From the NCBI GenBank assembly GCA_023458875.1, contig JAEWXO010000045.1:1-64000 (forward strand): a DNA stretch of 64,000 nucleotides. The letters are read 5' to 3'. This document shows, piece by piece, positions 36,219 through 42,818 of the stretch. Below the pieces are notes generated by a model. The model did not search any database and was not told the origin of the DNA. It saw nothing but the letters and a program-made list of their open reading frames with translations. The position numbers were made by a program, and so were the translations under genes. How positions within the stretch are numbered: position 1 is the stretch's first letter; the number at the start of each line of letters is the position of its first letter. The stretch comes from Bacillota bacterium (lineage in GTDB: Bacteria; Bacillota; Clostridia; Oscillospirales; Ruminococcaceae).

Positions 36219-36336
36219 GATGCGTAAGGTAAGGGGATATGGGCGAAGGTCCAGGGCGACCGCAAAGCCCAGTCGATTCCACAGAATCGAAACCCCGCAT
36301 AAGCATTTTCCCTTCAATATGGTCTGAATAATAGCG
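36219..36336 (+). repeat. Structured intergenic repeat, copy F
   Basis: GGTCCAGGGCGACCGCAAAGCCC, of which the last part is the first hairpin, then TCGATTC / GAATCGA with a CACA loop, and the right end TATGGTCTGAATAATAGC. That end mirrors the left end of copy E, so E and F may form one composite. Confidence 0.75.
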
Positions 36337-36367
36337 ATTCCATAATAAAAACAGAGGTAAGATTTTA

Positions 36368-37222
36368 ATGAAAAAAAATAAAAAAAACAGACATCCAAGA
36401 CGGAGAAAAATATTTTTAATATCCTTTATAATAGTCATGATTCTTTGTGTCGCCGAGACTGTACGCTCAAACACATATATTGACGTTGAAAAAATAACAT
36501 GCCGGAGCAGTGAAATTCCGGATAGCTTTGAAGGTGTAAAAATAGTTCAGATTTCTGATTATCATAATCAGGGTAAACATTACGCTGACAGACTTATAAA
36601 GAAAATTGTAAATGAGGACCCGGATTATATTTTTATAACAGGTGATATAATCGACAGGATAAGACCTGACATTGACAAAACTGATTATTTTTTAAAGGGC
36701 ATTTCAGAAATAGCACCTTGTTATATGGTATGGGGAAATCACGAACTAAAAATAACAGAAGAAATAAAATCTTCTCTCATAAAATCCATCCAGGATAACG
36801 GAATAGAAATTCTTGAAAATGAGTTTGTATATTTAAGCCGCGGTAACGGCAAAATAATGCTTACAGGGATGGATGACACCATGTATAAATCTGTTACGGA
36901 TACTTATCCCGATGAAGATGTCTTTTCTATATGGCTTCATCATTTTCCGGAAGATATGGAAACAATAAGCTATATATCATCATCATCTAATTCAAAGGCC
37001 AATCTTATATTTTCAGGTCATGCTCACGGCGGACTTATAAGGTTTCCGATCACAGACGGACTGTATTCACCGGGACAGGGTTTGCTGCCGGAATATACGT
37101 CAGGATATTATGAGTATAACGGTACACAAATGATAGTAAGCCGCGGACTCGGCAACAGCGGTTATTCACTGCGCTTTATGGATCCGTTCCATCTTGTAGT
37201 GTGTACGCTGGAAAAAGAGTAA
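36368..37222 (+). CDS. Membrane-anchored metallophosphoesterase (YkuE-like)
   Basis: 284 residues. A basic N-terminus (KKNKKNRHPRRRK) and one hydrophobic segment (about 15-32) anchor it. The calcineurin-like domain has VQISDYHNQG, ITGDIIDR, VWGNHELK, WLHHFPED and FSGHAHGG. The family is placed at the outer face of the membrane and may act on phospholipid or UDP-sugar pyrophosphates; the substrate is not known. A second, cytoplasmic phosphoesterase gene follows after about 40 bp. Confidence 0.86.
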   Translation: MKKNKKNRHPRRRKIFLISFIIVMILCVAETVRSNTYIDVEKITCRSSEIPDSFEGVKIVQISDYHNQGKHYADRLIKKIVNEDPDYIFITGDIIDRIRPDIDKTDYFLKGISEIAPCYMVWGNHELKITEEIKSSLIKSIQDNGIEILENEFVYLSRGNGKIMLTGMDDTMYKSVTDTYPDEDVFSIWLHHFPEDMETISYISSSSNSKANLIFSGHAHGGLIRFPITDGLYSPGQGLLPEYTSGYYEYNGTQMIVSRGLGNSGYSLRFMDPFHLVVCTLEKE

Positions 37223-37263
37223 TATATACGAAGGTCCAAAGCAAAAGGAAAGGAGCAAAATCA

Positions 37264-37767
37264 TTGGTAAAAACCTTTTTTATTGCAGACACACATTTTG
37301 GTGATAAGTCAATTATCAGTTATGAAAACAGGCCATTTGAAAATATTTTTAAAATGGATAAAACTATTATTGATAACTGGAACAATACAGTAAGTGACGA
37401 GGATACAGTTTTTCTGCTTGGTGATTTTTCGTCATACGGTATTGAAAAAAACATTCATATATGCAGTCAGCTTAAAGGAAGAAAAATACTTGTCATGGGA
37501 AATCATGATACAGAGAGCGAAAAATATTATTTTGACTGTGGATTTTCAAGTGTAAGCAGATATCCGATAATATATGAAAACTTCTGGATTTTATCTCATG
37601 AACCCATGTACATAAATTCAAATATGCCATATGCAAACATATTTGGGCATGTACATAATAATCCGCTCTATACAAATTATTCAAAGCAGAGTTTTTGTGC
37701 GTCAGCTGAGAGAATAAATTATTTCCCTATAGAATTTAAAAAAATAAAAGAATTAATGAAAGTTTAA
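37264..37767 (+). CDS. Metallophosphoesterase family protein (cytoplasmic)
   Basis: 167 residues with a compact calcineurin-like fold: FFIADTHFGD, LLGDFSSYG, VMGNHDTES, LSHEPMY and IFGHVHNN. No signal or membrane segment. Start is TTG at 37264, 8 nt after AAAGGAG; reading from 37201 would begin inside the upstream gene. The substrate is unknown. Confidence 0.82.
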   Translation: MVKTFFIADTHFGDKSIISYENRPFENIFKMDKTIIDNWNNTVSDEDTVFLLGDFSSYGIEKNIHICSQLKGRKILVMGNHDTESEKYYFDCGFSSVSRYPIIYENFWILSHEPMYINSNMPYANIFGHVHNNPLYTNYSKQSFCASAERINYFPIEFKKIKELMKV

Positions 37768-37849
37768 AACTTAAATAAATGGTGGTAAAATGGATAAAGA
37801 AAAATGTATAGCATATTAGGGTCTTGCATGATGACTGTACCGTTGCCTT

Positions 37850-37960
37850 GAAAATGATACAGCGGTTTATGATATAACAAACCAAGAGAATGTCCCCCGC
37901 CTCTATAGGCGGCGTGGGATATTCTTCTGTTTTTGTCGGAGTACAATCTCCGACAAAAAC
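37850..37960 (+). mobile_element. Probable IS200/IS605 (tnpB) right-end remnant with two hairpins
   Basis: A nested hairpin AGAATGTCCC (37887-37896) / GGGATATTCT (37917-37926), with inner CCGCCT / AGGCGG, follows AACAAACCAAG. This has the look of the right-end hairpin and guide-RNA end of TnpB-type elements as I remember them. A perfect 13-bp hairpin (37929-37941 with 37948-37960) follows directly. No transposase ORF is nearby, so it would be a non-autonomous remnant. Confidence 0.45.
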
Positions 37961-38002
37961 GGATCTTTGAGCACTACATGATAATTTGAAAGGAAAAATT
38001 AT

Positions 38003-38470
38003 ATGATAAAAATAATGTTTGTCTGTCACGGCAATATATGTCGTTCGCCGATGGCAGAATTTATATTAAAGGATATGGTCAAAAAAAGGGGAATTGAATC
38101 AGAATTCTTTATTTCTTCAAGTGCAACAAGCACAGAGGAAATATGGAATGGTAAAGGTAACCCGGTTTATCATCCTGCAAAAGATGAACTGCAAAGGCAT
38201 GGACTTTCATGTAAAGGAAAACATGCTGTTGAGCTTAAAAAAAGTGATTACGATTTATATGATCTGTTTATAGGTATGGACAGTGCAAATATTCGTAATA
38301 TGAATTATTTATTCATGGGAGATCCAGAAAACAAAGTATCTAAACTTATGGATTATACAGAATCCGGAGGCGACGTTGATGATCCATGGTATAGTAATCG
38401 GTTTGACATTGCATATAATGATATTTACAAAGGATGCTGTGGGCTTATAGAATATTTACTTAAACAATAG
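38003..38470 (+). CDS. Low-molecular-weight protein tyrosine phosphatase
   Basis: 155 residues. The catalytic loop VCHGNICRSPMAEF sits at the N-terminus, and the general-acid motif DDPWYSNRF lies near residue 128. Cytoplasmic. In Firmicutes such enzymes usually counter a bacterial tyrosine kinase in polysaccharide synthesis, but no kinase or polysaccharide gene is adjacent here. It stands alone behind a hairpin-rich remnant and before an RNA candidate. Confidence 0.93.
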   Translation: MIKIMFVCHGNICRSPMAEFILKDMVKKRGIESEFFISSSATSTEEIWNGKGNPVYHPAKDELQRHGLSCKGKHAVELKKSDYDLYDLFIGMDSANIRNMNYLFMGDPENKVSKLMDYTESGGDVDDPWYSNRFDIAYNDIYKGCCGLIEYLLKQ

Positions 38471-38496
38471 AAAACATAGCATTATTTTCTTATAAT
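38468..38496 (+). promoter_or_regulatory. Candidate promoter of the 38.5-kb RNA
   Basis: -35 TAGAAA (38468-38473, overlapping the phosphatase stop), 17-bp spacer, -10 TATAAT (38491-38496). Confidence 0.45.
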
Positions 38497-38502
38497 AAGT
38501 AG

Positions 38503-38775
38503 TGTAAAAATTTAAAAGGCATTGGGGTTCTGAAAAATTAACTGTGGAAACGCGGTAAACGCTATTATCAGCCCAAAATTTAACCAATACTAAAAGAGCT
38601 GCCAAATAGGAGCGTCCCAACACAGGCTGCAGGATATACGGTAAGAGCAGTGGCGTAGTTCGCTGCTTTTTTATTACCGGAATCCTTGTGCGGATAAACC
38701 TCGTCAGCCGTTAGGCTGCAAATCTATCCTCAAAATAGATCGCCATCTGAGCGTAAGCAAGACCCCAGTCTCTGA
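38503..38775 (+). ncRNA. Candidate large structured RNA of about 260 nt
   Basis: A block clearly richer in G and C than its flanks, without ORFs. TGGGGT (38523-38528) pairs with ACCCCA (38762-38767) to close the domain. Inside is a long nested arm: AGGAT / ATCCT, CGGTAA (38639-38644) / TTACCG (38674-38679), AGCAGTG (38646-38652) / CGCTGCT (38661-38667). Two further hairpins are CAGCC-GTTA-GGCTG (38705-38717) and ATCTAT / ATAGAT (38722-38740). The motif GTGGAAACGCGGTAAACGC is in the 5' part. Size and setting would suit one of the large Firmicutes RNA classes such as raiA, but I cannot confirm a family. Confidence 0.6.
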
Positions 38776-38813
38776 CAGGCATGCTTTAATTGTGATATTA
38801 AATACATTTAAAT

Positions 38814-38869
38814 AAAAAAATGTAAAAAAATGTAAAAACATTGACTTTTCATATTTTATGTATTATAAT
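38814..38869 (+). promoter_or_regulatory. Promoter with phased A-tracts and overlapping palindrome
   Basis: -35 TTGACT (38841-38846), 17-bp spacer, -10 TATAAT (38864-38869). Upstream, AAAAAAATGT is repeated with a 10-bp period, giving phased A-tracts. The palindrome AATGT-AAAA-ACATT (38829-38842) overlaps the -35 box and could be an operator. Confidence 0.8.
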
Positions 38870-39042
38870 GGAATTGTTGATGGATTAAAAAAAAGGATTG
38901 TTTGTAAAATATCAATTTTTAGTATTTATAATATTTGTTTTGTATGGTATATCTGATAATGTTTAATTTTCATTAAAAATCAATCTCAACAACAAATCAA
39001 TTCAATAATAATTAATAAAATAAATACTTGGAGGATTATAAA

Positions 39043-39465
39043 ATGAATAATAAAATTAAAAGAATAGCTATTGTTGGTGCTTTGGCTCTATCATGCAGTG
39101 TTTTACCTGTATCAGCATATGCTACAAAGGTTATTTCTTCTAATAATGCAGATGTAAGTCTTGATGGCTACATTAATGGTACTGCATGCAACTGGAATCC
39201 TTTTACATATGATAGCATAAACTACACAGCTATGATATATGGAAGTGATGTTCAATATGTAACATATGGAACACAGGGAAGCGACAGTGACAAGGTATAT
39301 GTACAAGCAAGTACAGATAAGAAGACTTTTGACCGTATTTATCTTGGCGCAAATAGAGTTAGTATTAGTCGTACAGATCAGAATGGTGGAAGAAATTCTA
39401 GTCATGCAAACCTCAAGATGCACTGCTTAGAGGCAGAAGATACTATAAGTGCTTGGCTTGATTAA
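39043..39465 (+). CDS. Secreted protein with two cysteines, unknown family
   Basis: 140 residues. A clean signal peptide (KIKRAIVGALALS-type core, cleavage after VSAYA) leaves a mature chain of about 113 residues. It is rich in Tyr, Ser, Asn, Thr and Asp, is probably a beta-sandwich, and has two cysteines (TACNW and MHCLE) that could form a disulfide. It starts at 39043 after a consensus GGAGG; the TTG at 39028 precedes it. It heads an operon with two FtsX-like permeases and an ABC ATPase, and a hairpin separates it from them. Resembles the layout of lactococcin-972-type bacteriocin loci, but sequence similarity is not evident. Confidence 0.7.
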   Translation: MNNKIKRIAIVGALALSCSVLPVSAYATKVISSNNADVSLDGYINGTACNWNPFTYDSINYTAMIYGSDVQYVTYGTQGSDSDKVYVQASTDKKTFDRIYLGANRVSISRTDQNGGRNSSHANLKMHCLEAEDTISAWLD

Positions 39466-39536
39466 CAATATTGCATATTTCACTAATTAATATTTCTTTA
39501 ATTTCTATATAATATGTAATTTTGAATGATTTAACT

Positions 39537-39571
39537 GGAAAGCATTATGGATTTTGTCTATAGTGCTTTCC
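39537..39571 (+). terminator. Hairpin between secreted-protein gene and transporter
   Basis: GGAAAGCATTAT pairs with ATAGTGCTTTCC (one G-U), followed by AAGTTTTAG. The weak T tract suggests a leaky terminator that would lower transporter expression relative to the secreted protein. Confidence 0.65.
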
Positions 39572-39592
39572 AAGTTTTAGAAAGAGTTAATT

Positions 39593-40723
39593 ATGAAAAT
39601 AATAAATAAGTATACAAAGTTCGGATTTTCCGGAATATTACTAATGATAGGATTGTTTATAGCATCTTTTGTACTGCTCTATGCAGCAGATGTCGCAGTA
39701 ATGCTGTTAAAAGAGAAAAATATTATCAGGCAGTTTAAATATGAAGATTATTACCGGCTTGATATACAGGGAAGTAATAATCTTGAATATGAAACTGAGC
39801 AGCAAATTGTTGACAGTATTATTTCGGCATCAGATAAAATGAAATGTAATGTTAGTTTTGATAATGCATTCAATGATATAAATAATCTGATAGAACAATA
39901 TGATATGCATCTTATACTGCATTCACAGGAGTATCCTGATCTGAAGACACAGGAAGGTAAAAAGATTGTGTTTCCTGTCACTGAATGCAACAATGCACTT
40001 ATTGCAGGAGTAAGCATAGCAGGAATGTGTGACGATCAGCGAAATATTTCAGTTAATGATATTCAGGTTCCTGTTAAATATGTACTTAAAGATGAGTATT
40101 CATCAGGTATAGACTTTTCTATGTATATGTTCTGGGAGAACTGTGATGATAATATGAAGCAGAGCTTGAAGGAAAAGTTATGTGACAGGCTGGGGGAAGG
40201 TCATCTTATAATTAAATTATCAGGTAATTCTTCAATAGATGAGAGCTTCAAAAGTTTAGAGGATTCATTAAAGGATTACCCTGTTAGATTAACTTATTTT
40301 AACACAAAACAAAATGAAAACAGTTATCAGAGTGCATGGGATAAGTTTTTGAACTTTCTGTTTCTTCCTTCGTGTATCTTATTTTCTGTTTTCACTTGTT
40401 TCAGTATATCATGGTTATGGCTTAGCAAGAGAAAAAAAGAAATTGTCATACGAAAAGCTTATGGATATTCCGGCAGTCAGATCTTTTATATGCTTTTTAA
40501 AGATATTTTGTTTTTTTCAATACCGCCTGTGTTTTTGTCGGTGTTTACCAGTCTGGTATACAGATTAATAATTAATGATCCTCCGAGCTTTGATATATAC
40601 TTGTTATACAAACTACTCATAATATGTCTGGGTATGATACTTATAGTTTGCCTTAGTGCACTTAATACTTTTTCACGCATTAATAAAATGAATCTGTCAA
40701 AAGAAATAAAATCAGATATATGA
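39593..40723 (+). CDS. FtsX/MacB-like ABC permease, first subunit
   Basis: 376 residues. One N-terminal transmembrane helix (about 14-34), a large extracellular domain of about 200 residues, then three helices near the C-terminus (about 259-281, 300-322, 340-362). The cytoplasmic motif KRKKEIVIRKAYGYSGSQIF is typical of FtsX-fold permeases. These use mechanical force transmitted through the extracellular domain rather than a channel. Encoded 127 bp after the secreted protein and 94 bp before a second permease. Confidence 0.8.
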   Translation: MKIINKYTKFGFSGILLMIGLFIASFVLLYAADVAVMLLKEKNIIRQFKYEDYYRLDIQGSNNLEYETEQQIVDSIISASDKMKCNVSFDNAFNDINNLIEQYDMHLILHSQEYPDLKTQEGKKIVFPVTECNNALIAGVSIAGMCDDQRNISVNDIQVPVKYVLKDEYSSGIDFSMYMFWENCDDNMKQSLKEKLCDRLGEGHLIIKLSGNSSIDESFKSLEDSLKDYPVRLTYFNTKQNENSYQSAWDKFLNFLFLPSCILFSVFTCFSISWLWLSKRKKEIVIRKAYGYSGSQIFYMLFKDILFFSIPPVFLSVFTSLVYRLIINDPPSFDIYLLYKLLIICLGMILIVCLSALNTFSRINKMNLSKEIKSDI

Positions 40724-40817
40724 TAAATGAAAACTAAAATAACAGGCATATTTTTGCATGACAATTTGAAGTGCAGTTTGAATTCTTGCCTGGGGTATAA
40801 TATTTAGGAGTTAAATT

Positions 40818-42032
40818 ATGATACTACGTCTGGCCGTGGATTTTTTATTGAAAAACCTCCGTAAATCATTACTTTCGGTTTTTCTGATATGTATAAGTAC
40901 TATAATAATTATATTGTCCGTAATTCTTGGAGAGAATCATGATAATACATATAAAAGTGCAGATAGTATATTAAATAGCGGCATAAAAAAAACTGCTGTT
41001 ATTTCACTTGATGATTTTTCAGATGATTTTTGTGATGAGGTAGCACAGCAGCCTGAAATAACATGCTTTGGAACATATCAATTATTTGGATGTGTGCCGA
41101 TTCCGGAAATATCAGTTATTCAGTCCGGACAGCAGAAAACAACAGGTGGTTTTATGAATATGCAGTATATTCATAAAAACGCAGTTAATTTATTTGATCT
41201 GGATATATCTGAAGGACTAGATCCACAGAATTTGATATTTGAAAATGATAAAAAGTCAACGCAATACCTGTATCTTGGTTCAAAATATAAAGACTATATA
41301 AAATGTGGCACAGAATACAGTTTTAATGATTCAATTACCTTTATTGTAGCAGGCTTTCTGAGTGACTCACAAAAAATCCTCAACGAGAACTTAAAGTATG
41401 GATTCGATATGAATACATACAGTACTGTTCTTGATTTTGCATATGGAATACTGTGCGTATCTGAGGACATAACATGCGGTTATTTCTTTCTTTGTGCTAG
41501 TGATGATTATAGTCTTGATCAGGCTATGTCAAAACTCTCAGAGGTTGCTGATAAGTATGGAATAGAAGATATATCCTATATGAAATTACAAGATTCATAT
41601 GAGCATACAAATGATGAATGGCTTCATGTGAAAAAAATCTTGTCAAAGCTTATACTTGTTGTTTGTTCTTCTTGTATACTTATGCTGTTATGCACACAGA
41701 TTCTTGATCTGTTTTATCAGATGCATGATCTGGGGGTTATGTTTGCAAATGGTTTTTCAGTAAGGTACTTGTGCGGGATAATAACACTAAAGAATATGAT
41801 TATTTCATTATTCGCATTTGTTTTTACAGCTATTATATGTTTCTTCGGAATTCCAAGGTTATTTGTTATGTCTGATGATATAAATGAGATGATAAACAGC
41901 GTAATTATTAAAACTGCATTGCCGTTATCATTGTTAATTATTTTTCTGATAAATGCATTTATAACATTTATATTAATTTTAATGCTCAGAAGGATGTCAC
42001 CACTTAAAATGATCGGAGGTCAGAATGATTAG
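40818..42032 (+). CDS. FtsX/MacB-like ABC permease, second subunit
   Basis: 404 residues with the same layout as the preceding gene: one N-terminal helix (about 14-33), an extracellular domain, and three C-terminal helices (about 277-298, 320-345, 370-395). MHDLGVMFANGFSVRYL stands in place of the usual FtsX coupling motif. The two unlike permeases would form a heterodimer. It overlaps the ATPase gene by 8 nt. Confidence 0.8.
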   Translation: MILRLAVDFLLKNLRKSLLSVFLICISTIIIILSVILGENHDNTYKSADSILNSGIKKTAVISLDDFSDDFCDEVAQQPEITCFGTYQLFGCVPIPEISVIQSGQQKTTGGFMNMQYIHKNAVNLFDLDISEGLDPQNLIFENDKKSTQYLYLGSKYKDYIKCGTEYSFNDSITFIVAGFLSDSQKILNENLKYGFDMNTYSTVLDFAYGILCVSEDITCGYFFLCASDDYSLDQAMSKLSEVADKYGIEDISYMKLQDSYEHTNDEWLHVKKILSKLILVVCSSCILMLLCTQILDLFYQMHDLGVMFANGFSVRYLCGIITLKNMIISLFAFVFTAIICFFGIPRLFVMSDDINEMINSVIIKTALPLSLLIIFLINAFITFILILMLRRMSPLKMIGGQND

Positions 42033-42684
42033 ATTAGAAAATGTAAAAAAAGATTATATTGTAAATGGCATATATACACATGCACTTAAAAATATAACAA
42101 CACAGATAAATCAGGGTGAGATGGTTGCTATTACAGGAACATCAGGTTCAGGAAAATCAACTCTTCTAAATATCATAGGCGCAATGGATAATCTCTCATC
42201 CGGAAAATATTATTTTAATCAGGAAAATGTATCAGAATTCAATTCACGACAGCTTCATATATTTCGTAAACAGTACATTAGTTTTATTTTTCAGAACTTC
42301 TCGTTAATGAATAAGTATACAGTTTACGAAAATGTAGAAATGCCCCTTATTGCACGTAAAGTAAAAAAACGCAGATCAATTGTTATGGATAAGCTTGAGC
42401 AGATGGGCATTGCAGACATGAAAAACAAACTGCCGCTACAGATGTCTGGCGGACAGCAGCAGCGCTGTGCTATTGCAAGAGCACTTGCTGCAGATACACC
42501 AGTAATTCTTGCAGATGAGCCGACAGGGGCACTTGACGCAAATACTAGCAAAGATATCATAAATTGTTTTAAGTCTATAAACAGTGAATCAAAAACGATT
42601 ATAATAATTACACATGATTCAGATGTTGCTGATGCCTGCGGACGTATTATACATATTGAAGATGGTCTGATATGCGATGAGTGA
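42025..42684 (+). CDS. ABC transporter ATP-binding protein (MacB/LolD type)
   Basis: 219 residues: Walker A GTSGSGKSTLLNIIG, Q-loop FIFQNFSLMN, signature MSGGQQQRCAIARAL, Walker B VILADEPTGALD and the switch His in IITHDSD. It is the energy subunit for the two upstream permeases, translationally coupled through an 8-nt overlap. It belongs to the MacB/LolD-like group associated with peptide export, bacteriocin self-protection and envelope maintenance. Confidence 0.93.
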   Translation: MIRLENVKKDYIVNGIYTHALKNITTQINQGEMVAITGTSGSGKSTLLNIIGAMDNLSSGKYYFNQENVSEFNSRQLHIFRKQYISFIFQNFSLMNKYTVYENVEMPLIARKVKKRRSIVMDKLEQMGIADMKNKLPLQMSGGQQQRCAIARALAADTPVILADEPTGALDANTSKDIINCFKSINSESKTIIIITHDSDVADACGRIIHIEDGLICDE

Positions 42685-42690
42685 TATATA

Positions 42691-42725
42691 TTTTGATCCT
42701 AGCTCGGTATTGGGTCAAAATTTTT
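42691..42725 (+). terminator. Terminator of the ABC operon
   Basis: TTTTGATCC pairs with GGGTCAAAA (one G-U), followed by TTTTT. Confidence 0.8.
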
Positions 42726-42761
42726 AGCAAATAGGGTAACTTTTTTCTTGACATTCATAAG

Positions 42762-42806
42762 AAAACGGCCGGAAACTATTTTAAAAGCTTCCGGCCTTAT
42801 TTTTTC
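42762..42806. terminator. Second hairpin between convergent genes
   Basis: GGCCGGAA / TTCCGGCC followed on the plus strand by TTATTTTTTC, with a weaker T tract on the minus strand. Likely shared by the ABC operon and the PBP gene. Confidence 0.75.
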
Positions 42807-42818
42807 TGTCAAACAGTA

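Noticed and set aside
36139..36474. Several ORFs of 61-88 residues on both strands
   Set aside because: All lie on the tandem structured repeats E and F; their Arg/Pro-rich translations follow from the repeat sequence, and none has an RBS.
37201..37263. N-terminal extension of the second phosphoesterase
   Set aside because: It would start inside the previous gene. The TTG at 37264 follows AAAGGAG and begins directly at the conserved fold.
37929..37960. Perfect 13-bp hairpin as a transcription terminator
   Set aside because: No T tract follows on either strand, so a mobile-element or structural origin is preferred.
39043..39465. Assignment of the secreted protein to the lactococcin 972 family
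   Set aside because: The gene layout is similar, but I cannot see the family's sequence pattern; left as unknown.
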